DNA of 20,744 nucleotides from SZUA-217 sp034658975 (GTDB taxonomy: Bacteria; Actinomycetota; Acidimicrobiia; Spongiisociales; ZC4RG35): assembly GCA_034658975.1 (NCBI GenBank), contig JAYEGJ010000170.1, forward strand, positions 1 through 20,744, read 5' to 3'. Position 1 is the first letter of the stretch. Every line of letters starts with the position of its first letter. Made by a program: the position numbers and the translations under genes. The notes beneath the pieces were generated by a model. That model saw nothing but the letters and a program-made list of their open reading frames with translations, had not been told where the DNA came from and did not search any database. Shown piece after piece: positions 14,300 to 20,744 of the stretch.

Positions 14300-14737
14300 C
14301 AGCCCACACTCCTCGGCGAGAACACCGTCGATCAGTTCTATGCGGTGGTTGAGACGCCGATCCTGGGGGATGTTGTAGAGAGACCAGGCGGCGCCGGCCT
14401 TGGGGTCGGCTGCGCCGTAGACGATGGTGTCCAGCCGAGACCACACGGCCGCTCCGGCGCACATGGGGCACGGTTCGAGGGTCACGACAAGGGTGTGGCC
14501 GGTGAGCCTCCAGTCGCCGATCTCGCGTGATCGTTTGGAGAGCACCAGCATTTCCGCATGTGCAGTGGGGTCACGCAACTCCTCACGGCGGTTGCGGTCG
14601 GTCGCCACCAGCGTCCCGGCTCCATCGAGAAGCACGGCGCCGACGGGCACGTCGCCGGACTCGCCGGCTTCTCGTGCCAGCGCGAGGGCAGTGGTCATGG
14701 CGTTGATTTGGGCTTCGGTCGAAATGGGCTCAGTCAC
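14267..14737 (-). CDS. tadA: tRNA-specific adenosine-34 deaminase
   Basis: A 156-residue zinc-dependent deaminase that converts adenosine to inosine at the wobble position of tRNA-Arg(ACG), allowing it to read CGU, CGC and CGA. The cytidine-deaminase-fold motifs are complete: TAHAEM with zinc ligand His60 and proton-shuttling Glu62, and EPCPMCAGA with zinc ligands Cys90 and Cys93. Length is typical (about 150-170). The start is GTG 14737, chosen because it gives the normal N-terminus and lies 8 bases after a good -10 box. tadA is often found beside tRNA-Ser and SRP RNA genes in other bacteria, as here. It converges with the MFS gene, overlapping by 33 bases. Confidence 0.94.
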   Translation of the reverse strand: MTEPISTEAQINAMTTALALAREAGESGDVPVGAVLLDGAGTLVATDRNRREELRDPTAHAEMLVLSKRSREIGDWRLTGHTLVVTLEPCPMCAGAAVWSRLDTIVYGAADPKAGAAWSLYNIPQDRRLNHRIELIDGVLAEECGLLLEGFFADKR

Positions 14738-14745
14738 GGGTGGGC

Positions 14746-14774
14746 ATTATCCTTTCTTCTCCCGTCGGGTCAGA
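14746..14774 (-). promoter_or_regulatory. Candidate promoter of tadA
   Basis: On the minus strand GATAAT (14751-14746) stands 8 bases before the GTG of tadA, with TCTGAC (14774-14769) 17 bases upstream (or CTGACC at 16). This would give a leaderless or nearly leaderless tadA mRNA. An AAGGA motif overlaps the -10 box but is too far from the GTG to be a convincing ribosome binding site. Confidence 0.4.
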
Positions 14775-14786
14775 CGGGAAATTCCT

Positions 14787-14877
14787 GGAGGGATCGCATA
14801 GTCTGGCCTAGTGCGCGGCACTGGAAATGCCGTTGGGGGTTTACGCTCCCTCGAGGGTTCGAATCCCTCTCCCTCCG
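14787..14877 (+). tRNA. tRNA-Ser (anticodon GGA)
   Basis: Acceptor arms GGAGGGA (14787-14793) and TCCCTCC (14870-14876) pair fully. The anticodon stem CGGCA/TGCCG encloses the loop CTGGAAA with GGA at 14823-14825, reading UCC and UCU. The variable arm is long, as in class II tRNAs, and the T-arm is GAGGG TTCGAAT CCCTC. The discriminator is G14877; CCA is not encoded. The D-arm (CGCATAGTCTGGCCTAGTGCG) differs from the GGCCGAG-type arms of the third and fourth serine tRNAs. Confidence 0.95.
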
Positions 14878-14941
14878 CAGTCGTAGTGAGTAGGTCTAGT
14901 CCGACCCACTGACCTGCGGCCTACAACCTATGACTAACCGT

Positions 14942-14959
14942 CGCCGGCCTCGGCCGGCG
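14942..14959 (+). terminator. GC-rich hairpin between the first two tRNA-Ser genes
   Basis: CGCCGGC (14942-14948) and GCCGGCG (14953-14959) are perfect complements around a CTCG tetraloop, ending 3 bases before the next tRNA. It lacks a T-tract. It may terminate or pause transcription of the first tRNA, or act as a processing signal in a joint precursor. Confidence 0.4.
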
Positions 14960-14962
14960 TCT

Positions 14963-15053
14963 GGAGGGGTCGCATAGTCTGGTCTAGTGCGCGGCACTCG
15001 AAATGCCGTAAGGGGCTGACGTCTCTTCGTGGGTTCGAATCCCACCCCCTCCG
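14963..15053 (+). tRNA. tRNA-Ser (anticodon CGA)
   Basis: Acceptor arms GGAGGGG (14963-14969) and CCCCTCC (15046-15052) pair fully. The anticodon loop CTCGAAA carries CGA at 14999-15001, reading UCG. The T-arm is GTGGG TTCGAAT CCCAC; discriminator G15053; no encoded CCA. From the 5' end through the anticodon stem it is nearly identical to the preceding tRNA-Ser(GGA), including the unusual D-arm, so the two look like a tandem duplication that diverged in the anticodon and T-arm. Confidence 0.95.
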
Positions 15054-15191
15054 CTTCTGATGCGAACCTCAGGTAGTAAGCCCCGGATACGGGGCGAACC
15101 GCCTCGAGAAACGGTCATTAGTCCTCGCCCGGTCTCCTTGGTGGTCGATTTGAACCTAGCCCGCCGATCCCCGCGAGAATGTATCGTCCCA

Positions 15192-15278
15192 GGAGGGGTG
15201 GCCGAGTGGTCTAAGGCGACGGTCTTGAAAACCGTTGGGCTCTTTCGGGTCTCGTGGGTTCGAATCCCACCCCCTCCG
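15192..15278 (+). tRNA. tRNA-Ser (anticodon TGA)
   Basis: Acceptor arms GGAGGGG (15192-15198) and CCCCTCC (15271-15277) pair fully. The anticodon stem ACGGT/ACCGT encloses the loop CTTGAAA with TGA at 15226-15228, reading UCA and probably other UCN codons by wobble. The D-arm has the common bacterial form (TGGCCGAGTGGTCTAAGGC). T-arm GTGGG TTCGAAT CCCAC; discriminator G15278; no encoded CCA. The 138 bases between this gene and the previous tRNA hold only a small CCCCGGATACGGGG hairpin. Confidence 0.96.
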
Positions 15279-15302
15279 CCGTTACCGTCACATGTGAATC
15301 TT

Positions 15303-15395
15303 GGAGAGGTGGCCGAGCGGTCGAAGGCGCTCGCCTGCTAAGCGAGTAAGGGGTTTATAGCCTCTTCGAGGGTTCAAATCCCTCCCTCTCCGCCA
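15303..15395 (+). tRNA. tRNA-Ser (anticodon GCT)
   Basis: Acceptor arms GGAGAGG (15303-15309) and CCTCTCC (15385-15391) pair fully. The anticodon stem CTCGC/GCGAG encloses the loop CTGCTAA with GCT at 15337-15339, reading AGC and AGU. A long variable arm and the T-arm GAGGG TTCAAAT CCCTC follow. The discriminator is G15392 and CCA is encoded at 15393-15395, unlike in the three upstream serine tRNAs. Confidence 0.96.
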
Positions 15396-15399
15396 AGTC

Positions 15400-15423
15400 G
15401 AGCCCTGTCCCAGGACGGGGCTC
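15400..15423. terminator. Strong hairpin ending the tRNA-Ser array and the opposing SRPBCC gene
   Basis: GAGCCCTGTCC (15400-15410) pairs with GGACGGGGCTC (15413-15423), 11 positions with one T:G, around a minimal loop. It lies 4 bases after the CCA of tRNA-Ser(GCT) on the plus strand and 3 bases after the SRPBCC stop on the minus strand, the right place for a bidirectional terminator. No T-run follows on either strand. Confidence 0.55.
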
Positions 15424-15426
15424 CGC

Positions 15427-15858
15427 TCAGCCTCCTGGGCCGACGTCGGGTCCGGGATCTTCCCCGGCGGCAACCAATGCGAGACGTGGCAGATAGTGGT
15501 TCCATCCCATCTTCTGCAGGTCTGCCTCGTCGACCGAAATCTCGCGGTGGGTAAGCACCAGAAGGGTCCCATCGTCATCTCCGCTCAGCTCGATGGCGAC
15601 TGTCGTCGATCCGGGTGGGATGCCCGGTCGGTCCACCCAGCCCCAGGTGAATACAACCCGCTTTCCCGGCACCAACTCCACAAATTGGCCACGGGCATTC
15701 ATCCCGTTGCCCATCACCATCGAGAAAATGCCACCGGGTGTGGCATCCAAAGATGCTGATGCGCCCTGCCATTGCGCCCATCTGTCGGACTCGGTGAGAT
15801 AGCTGTACACGGTCGAGGGGGGAGCGGCAATGTGCTGGCGAATGGTGACCTCGGTCAT
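15427..15858 (-). CDS. SRPBCC (AHSA1/START-like) domain protein
   Basis: A 143-residue single-domain protein of the SRPBCC superfamily, AHSA1 branch: a helix-grip fold with a deep hydrophobic pocket that in relatives binds lipids or aromatic ligands. Recognisable features are the N-terminal strand and helix ITVRQHIAAPPSTVYSYLTE-like segment (TIRQHIAAPP, VYSYLTESDRWAQW), the GGxF-type turn (PGGIFSMVM), and PGKRVVFTWGW leading to the C-terminal helix. The ATG at 15858 overlaps the ArsR stop by 4 bases (ATGA). Pairs of an ArsR-like regulator with an AHSA1 protein are common in actinobacteria and the ligand is normally unknown. The in-frame extension upstream to 15912 lies inside the regulator and is not used. 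Confidence 0.87.
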   Translation of the reverse strand: MTEVTIRQHIAAPPSTVYSYLTESDRWAQWQGASASLDATPGGIFSMVMGNGMNARGQFVELVPGKRVVFTWGWVDRPGIPPGSTTVAIELSGDDDGTLLVLTHREISVDEADLQKMGWNHYLPRLALVAAGEDPGPDVGPGG

Positions 15859-16154
15859 TTGACCACGTCTGTCTCTATCGCCTCGGCCAGACCCCGAAGG
15901 GTCGCGCCCCACATCGATTCGAGTATCTCCTTGTATGGAGCAAGGGCCTCATGGTTAGCCTTGTAGAGGCGACGATTGCCATCTTTGCGCATTGTCACCA
16001 GTCCCGAATCGCGCAAAACAGCCAGGTGTTGTGAAATGGCCCCAAAGGTGACATCGAATTGGCCGGAGATCTCACTTGCGGCCAATTCCCCGTCCCAGAC
16101 CAGACCGAGAATCTCCCTGCGTCGCGGCTCGGCTATGACTTGGAGTGTGTCCAT
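15855..16154 (-). CDS. ArsR-family winged-helix transcriptional regulator
   Basis: A 99-residue DNA-binding protein. EPRRREILGLVWDGELAASEI is the family N-terminal segment; the helix-turn-helix covers about residues 25-55 with the recognition helix GAISQHLAVLRDSG, and the wing is VTMRKDGNRRLYKAN. No cysteines are present, so it is not a classical ArsR/SmtB metal sensor; it belongs to the branch usually paired with SRPBCC or YciI-type proteins. A GGTGGGAG site stands directly before the ATG at 16154. It is coupled to the SRPBCC gene and divergent from the YciI-like gene, whose promoter it may control. Confidence 0.9.
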   Translation of the reverse strand: MDTLQVIAEPRRREILGLVWDGELAASEISGQFDVTFGAISQHLAVLRDSGLVTMRKDGNRRLYKANHEALAPYKEILESMWGATLRGLAEAIETDVVK

Positions 16155-16176
16155 CTCCCACCTACTTTAGCCGAGA

Positions 16177-16206
16177 TTGAAATAGTTGGTTCCCATGAGA
16201 TATAGT
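16177..16206 (+). promoter_or_regulatory. Sigma-70-type promoter of the YciI-like gene, with a repeated motif
   Basis: TTGAAA (16177-16182) and TATAGT (16201-16206) are separated by 18 bases and lie 32 bases before the ATG, with AAAGGAG as ribosome binding site. It is the best match to the sigma-70 consensus in the window. Two similar words, ATTGAAATAGT (16176-16186) and ATGAGATATAGT (16195-16206), cover the -35 and -10 boxes with their ends 20 bases apart, and could be binding sites for the divergent ArsR-like regulator. Confidence 0.65.
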
Positions 16207-16237
16207 GCGGACTCAAATAGAGGAAAAAGGAGTCCTT

Positions 16238-16573
16238 ATGTCCAAATTCATGATGATCTACAAAGGCGAGGCCACCGACATGGCCGACATGACCGAAGAG
16301 CAAGGCGCTGCCGTGATGGCCAAGTGGGGATCATGGATGGAAAAGGTCGGGCCCGCGCTCTCCGACGTCGGGACGCCCTTCGGACCAGGTGGATCCGTTG
16401 TCGATGACGGGTCTTCGGGTCCTGCGATCGGTCTCACCGGCTACTCAATCGTCGAAGCCGACAATCTGGAACACGCCAGTGCGCTGACCGAAGGTCACCC
16501 TTACCTCAGCGAGGGCGCAGGCAACTACTCGATCGAGCTGTACGAGTTGATGCCGGTCCCCTTCGAGAGCTGA
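16238..16573 (+). CDS. YciI-like (YCII/DGPF) domain protein
   Basis: A 111-residue protein of the YCII-related alpha/beta-barrel family. It begins with the usual short strand MSKFMMIYKG, followed by a helix (EEQGAAVMAKWGSWMEKVGPAL) and later GLTGYSIVEADNLEHASAL-type strand and helix, typical of the DGPFAETKE or PCS-like subgroup often encoded beside sigma factors or ArsR regulators. The biochemical role of this subgroup is unknown. The ATG at 16238 is fixed by AAAGGAG 7 bases upstream. It is divergent from the ArsR-SRPBCC pair (83 bases between starts) and convergent with the arylsulfatase, 10 bases apart. Confidence 0.85.
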   Translation: MSKFMMIYKGEATDMADMTEEQGAAVMAKWGSWMEKVGPALSDVGTPFGPGGSVVDDGSSGPAIGLTGYSIVEADNLEHASALTEGHPYLSEGAGNYSIELYELMPVPFES

Positions 16574-16583
16574 TCCAGCTCTA

Positions 16584-18950
16584 TTACTGGCGGGCCATGG
16601 CGATTCGGTAGCGCTCTTCGGGGGTCACCATGTGGTCGAAGTCCTCGGCTGCGTCGCCGAGGTCGATCTGAACCCACTTCACCTCGCCCGTGAACTCGAC
16701 GTTGCTCTTATCGAGGTCGTCGGTGACCCCGGTGGCGGTATCAATCCCGACATCAGTGGTCTCGTCAGCCGAGAAGACCCCAGGCACGGTGTTGTCCACT
16801 CGACCGCTGCCGACTTGGTCGCCATCGAGGTAGAGAGTTGCAGTGCCACCCTGACCCGGGCCACCACCGTCATAATCGAATTCCATGCGGACCTGATGTT
16901 CACCTGCCGGGACCGCCTCATCACCAGAGACCTTGAAGAGCTGGAGGCCGAAGAGGTTATAGCAGTAGGCCGGTCGACCATCCGTCGTCAGATAAACGGT
17001 CCAACCACTGTATCGACCTCCCTGGGAGACGATCGTGCCACTTGCACCCCCTTCTGGCACAGCGATCTGACCTGTCACTGCATGTGACTTGTTTTTGATA
17101 TTGACCACACTGCTCTCACTGAGGCGGCCCATGGAGCCAAAGAGGATTTGAGACTTTCCGGTGACCAGTTGGGGACGGCCGGCCCGGTCGGGATCGAACC
17201 GCTCGGAGCGCCGGTCGTCGAGAGGCAGAGCATTGTGACGCGCTGCCTCTGCGAGGAACAACTCCTGCAGTCGCTTCAGCTGCTTGGGGTTGTCCGCGGC
17301 GACGTTGTTGGCCTGGGTCCAGTCGCCTGGCTCGTATAGCTCCCACACGTCGTCTTCGATTGGAGGGTTCTCGGCCAGCAACCACGGGATGCTGTGACGG
17401 GTCACCGCCGTCCACCCATTGTGATAGATGCCCCGGTTGACGAACATTTCGAAATACTGGGTGCGGTGTACCTCCTCGGCGTCCTTGTGGTTGAAGGTGT
17501 CGTTCAGCTCGAAACCTTCGTAAGGATGCTGGTCAAAGCCGTTGACCTTGACCGGCTCGGGGATGCCGGCAGCCCTGAGAACGGTCGGAGCGATGTCGAT
17601 GACGTGGCCGAACTGGTGCCTCAACTCGTTCCTGGAGTCGATCCCGCTCGGCCAGTGAACGATGGTCCCATTCCGGGTTCCACCCCAGTGTGAGGCTATC
17701 TGCTTGGTCCACTGATATGGGGTGCACATGGCGTGCGCCCACCCCACCGCGTAGTGATTGAACGCATCGGGGGTCCCAAAGAGGTCAATCCTTTCGGTCA
17801 TGAACTCTGTTGTTTCCAGGTGGGGCACGCCATTAAGCGCGAGCATCTCGTTGAACGTCCCTCGGATCTGACCCTCTGCCGACGCACCGTTGTCACCGAT
17901 TACATAGAAGACGAGAGTGTCGTCCAAGACCTCTAGATCCTCGAGGGCGTCGATGAGACGACCCAATTGATGATCGGTGTGCTCGAGGAACCCGGCGTAG
18001 ACCTCCATTTGGCGGGTCAGAACCGGCTTTAGGTCCTCGTCCATCTCATCCCATGCCGGGATCTCGTCGGGTCTCGGGGTGAGTTCGGCCTCCGGACCAA
18101 TGACCCCGAGATCGGTCTGCTGGGCGAAGATCCTCTCCCGCACCGAGTCCCAGCCGTCGTCGAACTTCCCCTCGTACTTGGCTGACCACTCCGGTGGCAC
18201 ATGGTGGGGCGCATGAGTCGCTCCCGGTGCCCAGTACATGAAGAAAGGTTTGTCGGCCATTAGGGACTTCTGCTGACGAACCCAGTCGATCGACTTGTCC
18301 GTCATATCTTCGGTGAAGTGATAACCCTCCTCGGGTGTCTTATCGGGCTCGACCGGGACGGTGTCGAGATAGATCGCCGGCTCGTACTGATTGGTCTCCC
18401 CTCCAATGAACCCATAAAAGTGCTCGAAACCGGATCCGGTCGGCCAACGATCATGCGGTCCCATTGGAGAGGTCTCCCAAACCGGCACCTCATGGCACTT
18501 CCCGAACTGAGCGGTTGCGTACCCGTTGAGTCGGAGTGTCTCAGCCAACGGGGCGCAATCTTGGGGTCGTATCGATGTCTGACCCGGCGCGCTCGTCGCC
18601 AGTTCGGTGATCGCGCCCATGTTCACAGTGTGGTGATTCCTTCCGGTGAGGAGGGCAGCACGAGTAGGTGCGCAAAGGGCGGTGGTGTGGAATCGGGTGT
18701 AGCGCAGGCCACCGCCAGCCAACCTGTCAGCGGTTGGTGTGTCGATCAACCCTCCAAACGCTGACGACGCACCAAACCCGACATCATCGAGAAGGACGAC
18801 CAGCACGTTGGGGGCATCAGCCGGGGGGCGAACGGGTTCGATTTTGGGGAACACCTGATCGGGGTCCTTGGCGTCGAGCATCGCCGTCTCGGGCCGGATC
18901 CTGTCAGGAATCGGGAGCACGACCCTCCGCTCGTTCTGGGTTGAACCCAT
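16584..18950 (-). CDS. Type I arylsulfatase (AtsA-like, large form)
   Basis: A 788-residue sulfatase that hydrolyses sulfate esters using a formylglycine residue. Active-site features are LLDDVGFG (metal-binding Asp55-Asp56), Cys93 in CAPTRAALLTGR (the C-x-P-x-R plus LTGR signature recognised by the formylglycine-generating enzyme), FGKCHE with Lys151 and His153, and GDNGAS for further metal ligands. Length and sequence resemble the mycobacterial AtsA group (about 787 residues). Residues after about 610 form a beta-rich C-terminal domain (ATLYLDGDQVGSG). No signal peptide is seen, so it is predicted cytoplasmic. ATG 18950 follows AAGGAGA at good distance. No sulfatase-maturing enzyme is in the window. 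The substrate is unknown. Confidence 0.93.
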   Translation of the reverse strand: MGSTQNERRVVLPIPDRIRPETAMLDAKDPDQVFPKIEPVRPPADAPNVLVVLLDDVGFGASSAFGGLIDTPTADRLAGGGLRYTRFHTTALCAPTRAALLTGRNHHTVNMGAITELATSAPGQTSIRPQDCAPLAETLRLNGYATAQFGKCHEVPVWETSPMGPHDRWPTGSGFEHFYGFIGGETNQYEPAIYLDTVPVEPDKTPEEGYHFTEDMTDKSIDWVRQQKSLMADKPFFMYWAPGATHAPHHVPPEWSAKYEGKFDDGWDSVRERIFAQQTDLGVIGPEAELTPRPDEIPAWDEMDEDLKPVLTRQMEVYAGFLEHTDHQLGRLIDALEDLEVLDDTLVFYVIGDNGASAEGQIRGTFNEMLALNGVPHLETTEFMTERIDLFGTPDAFNHYAVGWAHAMCTPYQWTKQIASHWGGTRNGTIVHWPSGIDSRNELRHQFGHVIDIAPTVLRAAGIPEPVKVNGFDQHPYEGFELNDTFNHKDAEEVHRTQYFEMFVNRGIYHNGWTAVTRHSIPWLLAENPPIEDDVWELYEPGDWTQANNVAADNPKQLKRLQELFLAEAARHNALPLDDRRSERFDPDRAGRPQLVTGKSQILFGSMGRLSESSVVNIKNKSHAVTGQIAVPEGGASGTIVSQGGRYSGWTVYLTTDGRPAYCYNLFGLQLFKVSGDEAVPAGEHQVRMEFDYDGGGPGQGGTATLYLDGDQVGSGRVDNTVPGVFSADETTDVGIDTATGVTDDLDKSNVEFTGEVKWVQIDLGDAAEDFDHMVTPEERYRIAMARQ

Positions 18951-19028
18951 CGCTATCTCCTTATGTTGCTGAGCTTGGGCCCGGGACGTTACACGTCACC
19001 AACGAGCCTTCCACGATCTCATCCGAAT

Positions 19029-20744
19029 CTATGCGCCCGTCTGGATCCACTCCTCGACGACTTCGGTCAGGAGAGGGAGGGGCATCGCTCCATTGGTGAG
19101 GAGCTGATCGTGGAAGCCCTTGATGTCAAAGGCGCCTCCCATCCGCATCTCGGCATCGCGGCGGAGACGCATGATCTCGATCTGACCCATCTTGTATGAC
19201 AGGGCCTGTCCCGGCATCCCGATGTATCGATCTATCTCTTGCTCGATTGTCAACAGACCGATCGGCGTCCAATCCTGGAGGAATTCAATTGCCTGTTGAC
19301 GACTCCAACCGAGGGCATGCATGCCTGTGTCGACGACGAGACGGCCTGCGCGCCACGCGTCGGCGCTGACCATGCCAAGCCGATCGGTATCAGATGAATA
19401 GAGACCCATCTCGTCGGCGAGTCGCTCCGAGTAGAGCCCCCATCCCTCGGTGTGCGCGTACACCTGGGCATACCGTCTGAAGGTCGGGATTCCCTCCAGC
19501 TCTGACGCTAGAGAGCGGTCGAAGTGATGACCTGGGATCGCCTCGTGAAAGTGAATCGACTCGTACTCGAAGAGGTCCCGCTCTTCAGGCTTGTAGGTGT
19601 TGAGGAAGTATGTGCCGGGTCGCGAGCCGTCGATTGGAGGTTGCATGTAGTAGGCGGGCGGCATAGCTGGTGCCGTGGCGGCAGGTACCGGAACCACCGT
19701 GCAGGGTGTGTCGGGTCTAGCTCCGAACCAATCGTCGACAGCACCCCAGGCTCGCTCAATGGCCCCTCGGGCATGCTCGAGCATCTGGTCCTCGGAGGAG
19801 AATCGAAGAGACGGGTCGGAATGAAGCCGCTCGAAAACCCCTTCCTTGGTTCCGAGGCCGAATGCCATCTGTCCGATCTCGACCCACTCTGCGGCGTTGA
19901 TTTCTGTTGCCCATTCCTGGCCCAGGTCGTGAATTTCTTGAGCAGGCATGTCGAGTTGGGTGTACTTGTGGATGAGGCTGGAGTAGATCTTCTCACCGTT
20001 GGTCATCCACACCAGACCGCACCTGTCATCGGGTCGGGCGATCGGCCCGATGTGTTCGAGAAGACCAGCCCGGTACTCAACGAATGCCGGTCGGATCACA
20101 TCATTGACAGCGTCCGTTGCCTTCGAGAGCCAGGCATCAGAGCCGGAGCTCTCGGGGAGCTTCAACTGAAGGAACGGGTCGTCGCTGAGCTCGGAAGCGA
20201 GATATCCATCGAGTTGGCTGATGACACGGTCGAGTGAGGCCCGGGCTGGTGTCATGCCCTGATCGGCATTGACCCGATGGAAGCGGAGAGCGTCCTCGAG
20301 GTAGTCACCGACTCTCGAATAACGGCCAAGTAGAGCGTCTGCCTGCTCCGTATTGGAGACCGTGTTCTCTCGGGTGTCCGATAGGAGACGGGTATGAGGG
20401 CCCAGGTAGGGGTCGACTGCCCCAACTAAGAAGCGGTGCTCAATGTCGGTGCTCCACACTCCACATTCATGGATCAGCAACTGGACGGATATCCGGTCCT
20501 GTGTCGAGAGTTGCGTCTGATCAAGCTGACTTGCTTCCTCAGCAAGAGATTGAAAACGTGATCTCATTTCGTCCAGCCAGGTGTCATCGAATCGACGGAG
20601 TTGATCATCGAAGTCGTGTTCACCTCTTCCGGTGGCTGTTGTGGGGGAGTACTCGGCGTAGGTCTTCCAGTAGCGATCGGCGATGGACTCGAGTGACAGA
20701 AAGGGCTCCTTGATCGTCTGCCCAACGGTAACGAGCGTTCCCAC
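19029..20744 (-). CDS. DUF885 family protein (metallopeptidase-like), 5' end at window edge
   Basis: An open frame of 571 codons that reaches the right edge, where a GTG could be either the start or an internal valine. The protein belongs to DUF885. The putative zinc site is FHEAIPGHHFDRS with His400, Glu401 and His406/His407 (counting from the edge codon); the conserved TYFLNTYKPEERD precedes it and EGWGLYSERLADEMGLY, with the third ligand candidate Glu, follows. Family members are around 550-600 residues, so little or nothing is missing, though a signal peptide may lie outside. Such proteins are thought to be carboxypeptidase- or dipeptidase-like, but few are characterised. It is on the same strand as the arylsulfatase, 78 bases upstream; the arylsulfatase has its own ribosome binding site. 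Confidence 0.85.
   Translation of the reverse strand: MGTLVTVGQTIKEPFLSLESIADRYWKTYAEYSPTTATGRGEHDFDDQLRRFDDTWLDEMRSRFQSLAEEASQLDQTQLSTQDRISVQLLIHECGVWSTDIEHRFLVGAVDPYLGPHTRLLSDTRENTVSNTEQADALLGRYSRVGDYLEDALRFHRVNADQGMTPARASLDRVISQLDGYLASELSDDPFLQLKLPESSGSDAWLSKATDAVNDVIRPAFVEYRAGLLEHIGPIARPDDRCGLVWMTNGEKIYSSLIHKYTQLDMPAQEIHDLGQEWATEINAAEWVEIGQMAFGLGTKEGVFERLHSDPSLRFSSEDQMLEHARGAIERAWGAVDDWFGARPDTPCTVVPVPAATAPAMPPAYYMQPPIDGSRPGTYFLNTYKPEERDLFEYESIHFHEAIPGHHFDRSLASELEGIPTFRRYAQVYAHTEGWGLYSERLADEMGLYSSDTDRLGMVSADAWRAGRLVVDTGMHALGWSRQQAIEFLQDWTPIGLLTIEQEIDRYIGMPGQALSYKMGQIEIMRLRRDAEMRMGGAFDIKGFHDQLLTNGAMPLPLLTEVVEEWIQTGA

Noticed and set aside
14558..14893. Open frame on the plus strand opposite tadA
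   Set aside because: It lies antisense to tadA and continues into tRNA-Ser(GGA), with no protein family features.
15054..15191. Possible additional RNA gene between the second and third serine tRNAs
   Set aside because: Only a 5-bp CCCCG/CGGGG hairpin is visible; no tRNA cloverleaf or other known RNA features on either strand.
15060..15341. Open frame of 93 codons on the plus strand
   Set aside because: It runs through tRNA-Ser(TGA) and into tRNA-Ser(GCT); the apparent protein is a translation of tRNA sequence.

Overview
The window is a high-GC bacterial chromosome segment, most likely from an uncultured or little-studied actinobacterium of the Acidimicrobiia type. The main evidence is the block on the minus strand from 8868 to 2341: fhaA, fhaB, pstP, rodA/ftsW, pbpA and pknB, in the order known from Mycobacterium (Rv0020c to Rv0014c). 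A crgA homologue sits just beyond it, but there is no second kinase (pknA). Frequent GTG and TTG starts and very tight gene packing agree with this. The placement rests on gene content and order alone, because no database search was possible.

Layout. Bases 2-1575 hold the end of a thiolase, a small membrane-anchored zinc-ribbon protein and a nitrilase, all on the plus strand. Bases 1672-2337 hold crgA and a group II truncated haemoglobin, convergent with the kinase cluster by 3 bases. Bases 2341-8868 are the cell-wall and cell-division signalling operon: two FHA adaptors, a PP2C phosphatase, a SEDS glycosyltransferase, a class B penicillin-binding protein and a PASTA kinase. The start and stop of neighbouring genes overlap or abut at most junctions, so the cluster is almost certainly co-transcribed. 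Bases 8952-12653 hold tRNA-Leu(CAG), a membrane-anchored CARDB-like protein, serS, a menG/ubiE methyltransferase coupled to serS by a 4-base overlap, and a PPC-domain lipoprotein.

Bases 12654-15400 are rich in RNA genes. A signal recognition particle RNA of the large type, with an Alu domain, is encoded on the minus strand with a recognisable promoter. A 25-bp near-perfect hairpin follows, then an MFS transporter, tadA, and a tandem array of four serine tRNAs with anticodons GGA, CGA, TGA and GCT. These four can read all six serine codons. With serS and tadA close by, this is a compact neighbourhood for serine decoding and tRNA modification.

Bases 15400-20744 are more accessory in character: an ArsR-type regulator translationally coupled to an SRPBCC (AHSA1) protein, a divergent YciI-like protein behind a good sigma-70-type promoter, a large cytosolic-type arylsulfatase, and a DUF885 metallopeptidase-like protein that reaches the window edge.

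No CRISPR array, insertion sequence, prophage or recognised defence system was seen. The most noteworthy features are non-coding: the large SRP RNA, the serine tRNA array, the 25-bp hairpin, a hairpin that would hide a ribosome binding site, and a recurring TACCNT / TANNNT hexamer a few bases upstream of start codons that lack a Shine-Dalgarno sequence.
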